A DNA stretch of 64,000 bases from Aricia agestis (taxonomy: Eukaryota; Arthropoda; Insecta; Lepidoptera; Lycaenidae). Under the pieces are notes generated by a model. The model was not told the DNA's origin, did no database searches, and worked only from the letters and a program-made list of their open reading frames with translations. The DNA is taken from contig NC_056410.1 in the NCBI RefSeq assembly GCF_905147365.1, positions 19,268,001 to 19,332,000 of the forward strand, read 5' to 3'. Of this stretch, positions 45,212 through 55,410 are shown one piece after another. The position numbers and the translations under genes are program-made. How positions within the stretch are numbered: the first letter of the stretch is position 1; every line of letters begins with the position of its first letter.

Positions 45212-48200
45212 TTATTCCCATGGTGTACTATCATTCATGAAATCAGTAACTTTATAGTACGCTTTGGTACACAAACGTTCTTTAACAACTTTTTTTAAAT
45301 CTATTAATTGAGAGATTTTGAACGATTTCTGGGATCTTATTATAAAGGCGTATACATTGACCTTTAAAAGAATTTTTGACTTTAGTACGTCTAGTCACCG
45401 GAATTTCAAGCTTATGTTTATTACGAGTATTTCTGCCATGGGTATCACATTTTTCGTGAATTGATATATATTCTTTTTAACATATAATACATTTGATAGG
45501 ACATATTGAGAAGCAACAGTTAAGATTCCAGTTTCCTTAAATTTTTCTCTAAGTGAAGTATTACGGGCCAACTTGTAGATTGCCCGCACAGCTCGCTTCT
45601 GCAGCACAAAAATTGTATTTATATCTGCAGCATTGCCCCACAGCAAAATGCCGTAGGACATAATACTATGAAAGTAACTAAAATACACTAGACGTGCTGT
45701 TGTTTCATCTGAAAATTGTCTAATCTTACTTACTGCATATGCTGCTGTACTGAGTCTGTCGGCCAACCCAGCAATATGAGGGCCCCACTGAAGCTTGGAG
45801 TCTAGTGTAATACCTAAAAATACAGCTGTATCCACTAGCTCCATAACATCACCATTTAAAAGCACATTGGTTTCCGTTTGCCTTACATTGGGCAATTTGA
45901 ATTTAATACATTTCGTTTTTTTACTATTAAGTAAAAGATTATTAACGCTAAGCCAATGTATAATCTTTGAGAGAGCATTATTTACTTCGTCATAACACGC
46001 ATTAAGCCGTTTGATATTGAATGTAAGAGATGTATCATCAGCAAATAATACTATCCCATGTTTATCTTTAATTAAGAATGGCAAGTCATTTATATAAATA
46101 AGAAACAGGAAGGGCCCTAATATAGACCCCTGTGGGACCCTCATTTCAATTTTTGCAACAGCAGATTTTTTACCATTTATCTCAACCCTCGGAGTTCTAT
46201 TTGACAAGTACGATTTTAGGAGGGCGAGTGCTGTGCCTTTTATGCCATAGTGACAGAGTTTCCTGACCAATGTTTTGTGTTGCACACAATCAAAGGCCTT
46301 TGAGAGATCGCAAAAAACTCCTAGAGCATCCTGTGACGTCTCCCAGACATTAAAAATACTACTGATCAATTCAACGCCTGCGTCTGTAATAGACCGTCCC
46401 TTTGTAAATCCAAATTGTTTGTTATGTAAAATATTATTTATATTAAAGTGCGTTAGTAATTGATTCAGTATTATCTTTTCATAAATTTTACTCAATGACG
46501 GTAAAATAGATATAGGTCGGAAATTAGACGGGTCCAACTTACTACCAGATTAAAGATACAAAGAGGTAAAATTTTACTGTGTTTCATTCGATCAGGAAAT
46601 ACGCCACTTTTTATACAATCATTAAATATAGTCGCTAAGTAGGGCGCGGTAACATCGATTATAGATTTAATAACTTTCATTGATAGGCCCCACAAGTCAG
46701 TAGTGTTCTTAATATTTAGTAAATTGAAAGTTTTTATAATGTCTTCAGGACCTACTTCTTTAAATCTAAAGTCGATATCACATTTATTTACATTTTCTTT
46801 AAGTAACAATATAGCATCATCAGGAGAGTCCTTTAGGTTACTTGTAATTGAAACTGGAATGTCAGCGAAAAATTTCTCAAAAGCAGTCGCAACATCATTG
46901 TCGGAAGTTATATTTTTGTTATCTTATACGTGGGAGAGCCATGCTTCGGCACGAATGGGCCGGCTCGACCGGAGAAATACCACGTTCTCACAGAAAACCG
47001 GCATGAAACAGCGCTTACGCTGTGTTTCGCCGAGTGAGTGAGTTTACTGGAGGCCCAATCCCCTACCCTATTCCCTTCCCTACCCTCCCCTATTCCCTTC
47101 CCTACCCTCCCCTATTCCCTTCCCTACCCTCCCCTATTCCCTTCCCTTCCCTTCCCATCTCTACCCTCCCCTATTACCCTATTCCCTCTTACAAGGCCGG
47201 CAACGCACCTGCAGCTCTTCTGATGCTGCGAGTGTCCATGGGCGACGGAAGTTGCTTTCCATCGGGTGACCCGTTTGCTCGCTTGCCCCCTTATTTCATA
47301 AAAAAAAAATCTATATTTAATTTAAAATCTGAGTTGTGACTGGCGACTCTTCCAGTTTCACTTCATATTATTTGCCACGTTGTCTTTACTTTATTTTTTG
47401 AATTCTTAATTTTATTTCTAATGTGAATAGATTTGGCAGCCCTGCAGACTTGCTTAGATATTTTTGAATATAATCTTACATAGTTTATAAAGTGTTCACT
47501 TTGATTTATAGTTCCTTCATTATAAAGGTCATACAGTTTTAATCTGCTTTTCATAATACCTGGTGTAGCCCATTCACTAAATTTACTCTTATTGTTTTTT
47601 CCAACTGTCTTAGAGGTGAAGGTAGTATCAAAATTGTTTTTAATTAATTTGAAGATTACCAAATGTCATATCTGAACTACTATGATATTCTAAATTTCCA
47701 ATCTTAGATAAAATTTCACCCCTAAACTTCTCAATACGTTTATCATTAATTGGAATACAAGTACTTTTGTTTTTACATACTTTTTTGAAATTCTTGTTCA
47801 TGGGGAAAATAGCTCGTTGTCCACAGTGATCAGAGCTTAGTATGTTTAAGACTTCTTTCTTTAAGGGGTCTATATTGGTAAAAATATTATCAATGCATGT
47901 AGCAGAGTTGCCACTGATCCTTGTGGGTTCATAAAACAAATTTGTCAAATTATATGATCTTAACAAAGAAGTGAATCTAACAGTGGTTGAATTATTGTCT
48001 AAAATATTTATATTAAAACACCACAAAGTAAAATGTGTTTGTTAGATGCACTTATTTTTTATTATATTAAAGTTTGACACCTCTACGCAGGCTATTTTAG
48101 TTGTTCGTTCTGTAGAGAGGCTCACTAAGTCCTTACGTTCTTTATATTTTAAATTCTTGTTAATTAGTATGAGTGAACCACCTCTTATGGCTTTTTCTCT

Positions 48201-48450
48201 GCAGAAAGAACTTGCCAGCTGGTGCATACTATAATTTAACATTATTTCATTTTTCTTGAACCAATGTTCAGTAATACATAAAATATCTACATTATTGTTA
48301 TTTAAAAATAAATCAATTTCTAGTTCCTTATTTGACATTCCTTGTATATTTTGATGCACCAGCCTAAGTGAACTAAGTTTACTATTTTGAATTAGATCTA
48401 CAGTGCTACAGACATCCTCTGTTGTCTTATAGTCTAATTTAAATTATTTT
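45212..48450 (-). pseudogene. LINE ORF2: endonuclease plus reverse transcriptase, broken
   Basis: ORF2 nicks the target and copies LINE RNA. The endonuclease opens with LVHQNIQGMSNKELEIDLFL and ITEHWF, and later has SDHCGQ (the APE SDH motif). Its middle is lost: an internal deletion and frame change lie near 48030-48045. A stop after KTTWQII (47363) precedes the SINE at 46925-47308. The reverse transcriptase follows: SNFRPISILPS, FCDLSKAFDCVQH, VPQGSILGP and the catalytic FADD in LFADDTSL are all present. Frame changes lie near 46540 (just before SNFRPIS) and near 45440, after which another frame continues to TAA at 45212-45214, ending NDSTPWE. At least five lesions make it dead, yet the RT core itself (46537 to about 45450) is one open frame. 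Confidence 0.85.
46925..47308 (+). mobile_element. SINE-like retroposon, copy 7, inserted in the LINE
   Basis: The longest copy, because its polypyrimidine tract carries extra CCTACCCTCCCCTATTCCCT units. It is flanked by ATCT at 46921-46924 and 47309-47312. Removing it with one ATCT rejoins LINE sequence (LNID to NKNITSDND) in one frame. Confidence 0.9.
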
Positions 48451-48557
48451 TATTTGGAACATATTCCAAACTGTCATTAGATGTCATTGTCATATCATTA
48501 TGACCAAACTGCTCAACAGAAGCAGTTATCGTCCTACTAGGCAAGTTCTTGGCTGAA

Positions 48558-49920
48558 TTAAAAAAATAAAAAATTGAATAGCGTACTTGCTAAAAGTCGT
48601 GTAAAGTAAAATGATAGAAAATATCTATCTAATGTCAACTTACATAATTTATAATTTAGAATATTATAAATGTCAATAATGTTTATCTTATTCTCAGTTT
48701 CATTCAATAATATACAATTATTATTAACAGCCATATACAATTGGCTATTAAGCTTATATCTTAATTTGTTTTCCCATGGCAACCGTTTTATGTAGGGAAA
48801 TGTAAATAAGATAACTTTACTTACATTTTTAAGTAAATTTAGTGATTCTAAATACTTTTCCAATTGATCTTTATTGACATTTCCCCGTCTCCCTGACAAT
48901 ATTATTAATGTAGTATTCGGGCAGTGAGTAATGCTTAAAACTTTATTTGATATGTGTTCAAATGTAGCACCCGGCATACAGGTATTGCATACTGACTGTC
49001 CTTCGTACAACTTACTCAGTTGCATCCCGACACCACGACCCAGCTCATCGCTGTAAATATTGATTGAGCCTGGTCTTGAGGCCAATGATGCATCTAAGTT
49101 TTCTATATGAGAGGGTTTGGAATGAATCCACATCCATAGTAAGATTAATGATATCCGGTGAACAGTTTACTTTACATTGGCATGATGAGTTTAGTAATAG
49201 AGACTTAAGTCTTTCTTCATTATAATGGGACTCCTCAAGCAAAGTGTTCAACGCTGATATATGACTAGATATTTCCAGTTGTGCCAGTTCATATCTTTTA
49301 GTAACAGATTGGAGGGAGGCATGTAAATATGTAATTTCTGATTGGAGACTGCATACCTCTGCCTCATATGAACATATCGTACTTTCCAATTCCTTGGTAC
49401 TAGCTAAATATTTGTTCCTTATTAAGATTTTGTGATTAGCAACTTTCGTTAGTTTAATAATATTTTTCTTATTATTTATTAATAATTTTCTGTTTTTTTT
49501 AATGCATTTATTAATTTTTATATATTTTTTTAGTTTATTTTTGCTTTGAAATGTGTAGGAAGGTATGCTGTCATCACCTGTTAAATTTATTATTGGTAAT
49601 AAAGTATTCTTATTGTTTGTGACATCTTTCTCTGTAATACTAGGATCCCTCCCAAACATTTCTTGGAACAAGTTTTGTGTTTGTGAGGATTTGTGTTCAT
49701 GAATTTCGGTTTCAAGCGACTTAATCTGTGTATGGGCTTCATCGAGTTTCCTCTTCCACATGGTAGTGTTGCTCAGGGCCTCCTCATACTCAGCCCTACA
49801 CTGGTCGAAGCTGTCCACCATATCTTGTAATTGAATATTCTTTTGACATTCCTCATAATTTATGTTTAACTTATTCAATTCAATTTTTAAGTCGCTATTT
49901 CTTTTAATAATATTTAACAT
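48558..49920 (-). pseudogene. LINE ORF1: coiled coil plus SGNH-like domain
   Basis: Two overlapping frames form one protein of roughly 450 residues, split by a frame change near 49045-49133. The first (MLNIIKRNSDLKIELNKLN...) is charged and heptad-rich, for example ELESTICSYEAEVCSLQSEI, so a coiled coil that would multimerise ORF1p on RNA is likely. The second contains INIYSDELGRGVG, then MPGATFEHI and LIILSGRRGN, arranged like the blocks of SGNH/GDSL esterases found in ORF1 of CR1-group LINEs. The canonical GDS serine is not clear (YSDE). The C-terminus (NFLFF) looks eroded. Confidence 0.65.
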
Positions 49921-50272
49921 TTCTAATGTAGATACTTTTCATTCTATCAATATATTATAATGTAGATACTTTTCATACTATCAATATATTTTCAGCTTAC
50001 TTAATTGACTCTTTCGATGCAAGCTTATTATGGCCTTAAGTTTGGCCTCTGCTGATAATTAAAAGTGTATATAATTTAGTACGGGGTAAGTGGATGACGC
50101 GGGCCACCGGTCTTCGTCGGGTTATAATTAATGCAGGGGAATTGACTCGCCGCAAACTAGTTACCTCGATACACATATAGGGGTATAATATGGTATACCT
50201 GTAAGCAGATGTATACTGTATGGGTTACTCGTAGGTATAACTTGTGTATAAAACACGTAAGTATATAGCAGG

Positions 50273-50648
50273 CAGCGTTGCCAGATTTTTTTTGTGCCAA
50301 GTCGGGGCTTTGGTACTTTTTGATTGAAAAAAACGGGATTCTCCAGTCAAAAGTGGGACAAAGTAAAAAAAAGTATAAAATCGAAAGTTTTTTTGAATTT
50401 GTATCATTTTATTTGCGTTAAATAACGTTTACGGGACAATAGACAGCAAAAGTAGCCAAAGAAAATCCACCCCTCTACCTCCCACATTCTTAACTTCATT
50501 ACGCACCTTTCTTTCTCAGCAGTCAGCACACTGCACGTACGTTCGGGCTTTCCCCGAAAAGCGGGACTGAGCCTGTCCCGCGCGGGACATTTAATTTTGA
50601 TGAAAAAATCGGGACGTCCCGCCAAAATCGGGACGTCTGGCAACGCTG
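50273..50648. mobile_element. MITE with CAGCGTTGCCAGA ends
   Basis: CAGCGTTGCCAGA and TCTGGCAACGCTG are perfect inverted ends. ATAGCAGG precedes the left end and TTAGCAGG follows the right end after AA, a possible 8-bp TSD with one mismatch. The right half has repeated CGGGACGTCCCG. Confidence 0.7.
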
Positions 50649-50796
50649 AATTAGCAGGCTTACTTACGTCTCCAGAAGCTAAATCAAAAGAAAAGTCGAG
50701 CCTATTTTCGACCAAGATATTTTAATCAATATCAGTTTAATCGTTTTTGAGCGAAGAAGTTATAAATATATACCCTCAACACTTTTGTATTAATTG

Positions 50797-50947
50797 TCCA
50801 TACTTACATATTTTCTAATATTATAAATGCGAAAGCTTTTGTCTGTCTGTCTGTAACCTCTTCCAGCCCAAACCGCTGAACCAGTGTTGCTGAATGGTTA
50901 TAGATAGAGATATTTTGAGTCCCGGGAAGTATTCGGGCATCGTCTAG
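50797..50947 (+). mobile_element. Non-autonomous Helitron, family A, copy 3
   Basis: It starts TCCATACTTACATATTTTCT and ends GGGCATCGTCTAG before T. An internal deletion has removed the segment with the 3' hairpin. Confidence 0.7.
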
Positions 50948-51282
50948 TGATAAAATAAATTAATCAGTAAGCAAAGAATTATATCCTACTATTTAAGTGT
51001 ACGTGGTGAAGAATACTTAATTTGAGGTATTTTAATTATCACATTAATTGGTAAACATTACGTTACAATCGTCCCTTCCTCTTTAATTGTTCAATTACAA
51101 TGGAAATTAGACTCCAGAGACATTCGCGGTCCTCCAGGAGATTTATTCTGAACATTTATTGTGGCAACGGGTTCCTTAAGATATACCTTCCTATAGATAC
51201 CTTGGGGTAGATACATTGATGTAACTTACAATATGAAGGTTAGGCAACGCATTCTAATAATATTTTGCAAACGTACATTGTA
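50948..51282. other. Non-coding spacer
   Basis: Nothing recognised. Confidence 0.4.
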
Positions 51283-51284
51283 TA

Positions 51285-51528
51285 GATCTACCAGAATCTG
51301 ATGGCAATTTTTGACAGCAGATTTTCAGAAAATATCCTTCATCATTGGATAAATTTTTATATTTGCATGTTTCACACACATAATAAGCCGCTAAAGGAAA
51401 AAAAATGATCAATGAAAAAAAAAGGAAAATAAATGAAAAAAAAAAGGATAAATGTTTAATTCCAATTACCCCGTTATTGCTAGAGTCAATTTATTTTCTC
51501 ACTTTTTGACATTAGATTCTGGTAGCCC
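51285..51528. mobile_element. GGYCTACCAGAATCTG-family MITE, copy 3
   Basis: TA at 51283-51284 and 51529-51530. It is enlarged by an A-rich expansion (repeated AATGAAAAAAAAAGG, about 51405-51450). Confidence 0.75.
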
Positions 51529-51802
51529 TATACTTGGAAACATTGTCATGGATGGATGATGTCATTAAATGACATTATTAAAATTTTCATTTCGAATTCG
51601 ACCCCACACTAATTAAACTTATGAGTCTTTTGACATTGACTTGAGAACTTGAGATTTTCTCACTTTTTGACATCAGATTCTGATAGCCCTATACTTGGAA
51701 ACATTGTCATGGATGGATGATGTCATTAAATGATATTAATAAAATTTTCATTTTGAATTCGACCCCTTATGAGTCTTTTGACATTGACTTGAGAACTTGA
51801 GA
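51494..51802. repeat. Tandem duplication covering a MITE end and its flank
   Basis: Unit 1 is 51494-51654 and unit 2 is 51655-51802. Both start TTTTCTCACTTTTTGACAT and end GACTTGAGAACTTGAGA. Unit 2 lacks about 13 bp (ACACTAATTAAAC). The first 35 bp of each are MITE sequence, so the duplication came after MITE insertion. Confidence 0.8.
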
Positions 51803-51835
51803 TTGAGAAGGGTGCGAGATTCTTACCTCGCAAAA

Positions 51836-51960
51836 AATGAATGAATGAAAATACTTTATTGCACCAAAACAAATATGACATAAAAAACTTAGTAACTATA
51901 AGAGTAAGAAGTAAAAAAATCCTATATAGGTACCTAATTATAGAGCAAAGTCGACTCAAA
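51836..51960 (-). mobile_element. Possible LINE 3' end with ATGA tail
   Basis: AATGAATGAATGAAAATACT followed by TTATTGCACCAAAACAAA, the appearance of an inverted LINE tail common in Lepidoptera. No coding sequence was recognised. Confidence 0.4.
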
Positions 51961-52048
51961 ACCACTCTGACACCGGCAACTTACTGAGGCCGCCATAATA
52001 AAAAGAAGAATAGAAATAGTATTTTAAACTTTCGCGTTGCATTATAAT

Positions 52049-52503
52049 TAAACTTTTTAATCGGGACTTAACGCGACTTATTTAAGTAGTAATGCTACTA
52101 CGAGTACATACTTTTTTCTCGACGTTTCGGCCGTGTTGCAACGGCCGTGGTCACGAGGGGACTGCAGGAGCGCGACGTCTTCGTTTGCACCGGGCGGTCG
52201 GTTCTACGACTACCCTCGAATTGTCCAATATTTGTGTTCCAATACACTGAAAGTCAGTAGGTTCACTGCTGTGTTGTGTGTCGCAGTGAACCTACTGACT
52301 TTCAGTGTATTGGAACACAAATATTGGACAATTCGAGGGTAGTCGTAGAACCGACCGCCCGGTGCAAACGAAGACGTCGCGCTCCTGCAGTCCCCTCGTG
52401 ACCACGGCCGTTGCAACACGGCCGAAACGTCGAGAAAAAAGTATGTACTCGTAGTAGCATTACTACTTAAATAAGTCGCGTTAAGTCCCGATTAAAAAGT
52501 TTA
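52049..52503. repeat. 455-bp near-perfect palindrome
   Basis: Arms 52049-52268 and 52284-52503 (about 220 bp each) are near-identical inverted copies around a short loop containing GTGTTGTGTG. The arms contain GACGTTTCGGCCGTGTTGCA. The palindrome is good enough that mirrored 69-aa frames on the two strands (52133-52342 and 52210-52419) differ only across the loop. The sequence type is familiar from Lepidoptera as a fold-back repeat. No TSD is certain. Confidence 0.9.
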
Positions 52504-53132
52504 AGAAATAGTATTGTAGAGCTGTACATAGCATATTGCTACATGTCTCATAATATGAGTCATGACTCATGGCACGTCTCATTGACAGGACTCTACAGAC
52601 GCGATAGCCTACTTGCATGTAGTATTTGACAGGTTATTGCAACTTATCGCGCGTTCGGCGTAAAGGAGGCTAGACAGAACGATATTTGACCAAGACACTT
52701 TTTTATTAGTACCCGCTTGATGTTAGGGGCAGAGGGCGATGATAGCATCCCTGTGCGTCAACTAGATGGCGTTTTTGAGAATAAACAGTGACGCGTAATT
52801 AGTATTCGTGGGCGTCAATAGATGGTTTTGTTAATAATTTTTTGAGTGTATATTATGTATACCTACAGGTTTTTTGAACATAAGAAATAACTTCGTTCCA
52901 TTAGGGTGTCCCTTGACACCTCTCAAGTGTTTTTATTACTAATAGGACATAATATTACTGCAATTTCACGCTAGAGGCAGTACCAGCATAGACACTAAAC
53001 AAAATGTTTTGTTCGACGTTTGACAACGTTTCTGTCAAAATTCTGATATTCAGATTGAACATGTTGGATTTTGGTCGGATAACTTTATATGCTAGCGTAG
53101 CGTCATCTGCCAATTACCTTTGCGTAATTATA
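52504..53132. other. Non-coding spacer
   Basis: Nothing recognised. Confidence 0.4.
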
Positions 53133-53134
53133 TA

Positions 53135-53392
53135 CAGGGTGTAACAAAATCAAGTGATAATACTTTAGGATGTGTACGTGTTCCCTGTAGAGATTTCACT
53201 GTGAAAGTAGCAATGCTGAAAGACCAAATTTTTTTTTCACTTTTGTATGGGCAAGGGCCTGAGCGTCACGAGTTTCCCCATACAAAAGTGAATAATTTTT
53301 TGGTCTTTCAGCGCTGCTACTTTCACAGAGAACTCTCTACAGGAAACACGTACACACCCTAAATTATTATCACTTGTTTTTGTTACACCCTG
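53135..53392. mobile_element. TA-flanked fold-back MITE, CAGGGTGTAACAAAA ends, copy 1
   Basis: CAGGGTGTAACAAAATCAAG and its near complement are flanked by TA. The arms run nearly to the centre (GAAAGTAGCAATGCTGAAAG paired with CTTTCAGCGCTGCTACTTTC). Confidence 0.8.
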
Positions 53393-53402
53393 TATTTAAG
53401 AA

Positions 53403-53569
53403 GCCGGGAGCCTCATAGTAGCTGGGCAGTTAGAGGAGAAAAGCGGCAGAGTGCACGTTCCAGGAGGCACTGCATCAGGCCAAAAACAGAGAAAGGTGGA
53501 GAGCCCTATCTCGGAAAGCTAATTTTGATGGTCACGTCCCTCAGCCACGAGGATATGACTATAAGAAGA
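53403..53569 (+). pseudogene. 5'-truncated LINE fragment, 10-bp TSD
   Basis: TATTTAAGAA flanks it at 53393-53402 and 53570-53579. One frame reads HQAKNRERWRALSRKA then GHVPQPRGYDYKK, which resembles LINE ORF2 C-termini (xDRxxWRxL), followed by an AAG-type tail. The left TSD begins at the last TA of the adjacent MITE, so the LINE fragment inserted exactly at the MITE border. Confidence 0.65.
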
Positions 53570-53579
53570 TATTTAAGAA

Positions 53580-54045
53580 ATAACTCACCCTTTGAAAAAG
53601 CACAGGTTAGTTTAGAAGAGGAATTTTATTTCTTAACTCAGATTGCAAGAAACCAATATTCTCGTCATTGCTATAGCTAGTATCAGATATCAATAGCGGA
53701 ATGTTTAGATGGCAGATGGCACCTTTAATTAAAACTTTGATTAAACTGGCTCACTTCGCCGTCTTTACTTTTACGACCTGATTTACGACTAATTTACATT
53801 AAACTTCAAAACATTTTTGATCAAAATTCAAGAATTGGGTCACGAGTCAACTTCCGACATCAAAATTAGTTGAAGATAGTAAAGATAATAAATTAACAAC
53901 AATCTCGTTATGTGCAGTAAAACAATTAAAATGAAAACAATATTAAAAGGTATTTTATATGACTTCTTAATACAAAGTACATAGTAGATCTATGCCAACC
54001 ATCTAAAATCTTAAACCTCAGTATTAGGCTCTCTAGTTGTTTTAA
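53580..54045. other. Non-coding spacer
   Basis: Nothing recognised. Confidence 0.4.
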
Positions 54046-54609
54046 ATTAATCTTGATGTACTGTGATTATACTTTAGTGTGTTCATGGGTCCCCTATATC
54101 GAGTCCGCTGTGAAAGTAGCAGCGTTAAAGAGTAACTTTTTTTTGCGTCACGGAAAAAATAATGACGCGCGGGCGCTTGCCCGTACAAATGGCAAAAAAA
54201 CGTTTTACGTGGGAGAACCATGCTTCGGCATGAATGGGCCGGCTCGACCGGAGAAATACCACGTTCTCACAGAAAACCGGCGTGAAACAGCGCTTGCGCT
54301 GTGTTTCTCCGAGTGAGTGAGTTTACCGGAGGCCCAATTCCCTTCCCTATCCTCCCCTATTCCCATCCCATCCCTACCCTTCCCTATTACTCTTTTCCCT
54401 CTTAAAAGGCCGGCAACGCACCTGCAGCTCATCTGATGCTGCGAGTGTCCATGGGCGACGGAAGTTGCTTTCCATCAGGTGACCCGTTTGCTCGTTTGCC
54501 CCCTTATTTCATTAAAAAAAATTGCTCTTTCAGCGCTACATTCACAGAGAACTCTAAGGAACAGATACACACCCTAAAGTATTATCACCTAGTTCTATTA
54601 CATCTTGTA
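54046..54609. mobile_element. CAGGGTGTAACAAAA-family MITE, copy 2, split by a SINE
   Basis: The left half (GATTATACTTTAG to GCAAAAAAACG) and right half (TTGCTCTTTCAGCGCTACAT to ACATCTTGTA) match copy 1 in order. The 317-bp SINE lies between them near the hairpin tip. Confidence 0.8.
54205..54521 (+). mobile_element. SINE-like retroposon, copy 8, inserted in a MITE
   Basis: Full length with a short polypyrimidine tract. Head TACGTGGGAGAACC, end TTATTTCATTAAAAAAAA. Confidence 0.88.
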
Positions 54610-55410
54610 TTTAATATGTTTTCAACACAATCTCGTTGTGGGTGTGACATATACGCTACTCGGCCCTAACTTACGTAACATTTCGATTGTTAGATGAGTT
54701 ACCTATTACATTATACTGTTTACACTTTCGCTTCAACAATCCCATACATGCCAACTGACAGACTGATAAGCATATTCAATTTATATGTAATTAAGTAGTT
54801 TATGCCCGCGGCCTTGTATAACAAGAAACATTACATTTAGACACAGAATATAATATATTAGTAGTACCAACAGAAGTCCAACTCGTGAAACCCGTTTAAA
54901 AAAAATAACAACTCTTGCTGCGATACTATAAAGTTCAAATTCCGACCGCGCAGTGCTAGGTGCCTACAATTATATTTGCCTACATGTGCGCTCTCTTTCT
55001 ATCGCGTAAGAGGTACCCTTTCTGACGAAATCAAGATTGTCACCTTTTAGAAAATAAAATAATCTTCTTTTAATAACTATAGCTACTAATAGCAAACTTT
55101 TTTATAGTAATAATCAAATTTTAGTAACCCAACGTATATTTTATAATAGTTTTATATTCGATTATAGTGTAGGAGCTGGTCAGGATTTTTTTTCAAACTT
55201 AAACATAGTAACTTGTGTTTATTTATGTGTAGTATGCGGTTTGTTTGTAACAAATTGGTTTATTTGCTATGTTTGTGTATTTTTTTTATCTTTTTTTGTA
55301 TTTTAAAGTCTTAAATTACTTTATTGAAATATTTCTTTGACTTTTTTCAATTGTTCATATTTATCAGATTAATAATGATTCTGTCACAGCGGTTAAATCA
55401 GTACGTAGAT
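54610..55410. other. Non-coding spacer
   Basis: Nothing recognised; very AT-rich. Confidence 0.4.

Larger units (their letters stand above)
44937..49991 (-). mobile_element. Nearly full-length decayed LINE (CR1/Jockey group)
   Basis: About 5 kb in minus orientation: two tandem 34-bp units beginning TAATGTAGATACTTTTCA at the presumed 5' end (49924-49991), ORF1, ORF2, and a 3' UTR with CACCGGTTCGGGAACTAACC (around 45024). It finishes in a short (GAGTTT)n-type tail near 44941, as in CR1-like elements. A 384-bp SINE interrupts ORF2 at 46925-47308. I could not identify a TSD for the LINE. Clade assignment (CR1/Jockey, perhaps Daphne-like) rests on domain order and motif recognition only. Confidence 0.8.

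Noticed and set aside
47060..47190. Telomere-like CCCTACCC tract
   Set aside because: It is the internal tract of a dispersed retroposon and does not match the insect telomere unit TTAGG/CCTAA.
47022..47339. 105-aa Pro/Ser-rich open frame (and similar 60-90 aa frames at 833, 22997, 31056, 57818, 59214)
   Set aside because: All lie in the polypyrimidine tract of the SINE-like family; the frames repeat with the element and are not genes.
52133..52419. Two nearly identical 69-aa proteins on opposite strands
   Set aside because: Mirror images produced by the palindrome.
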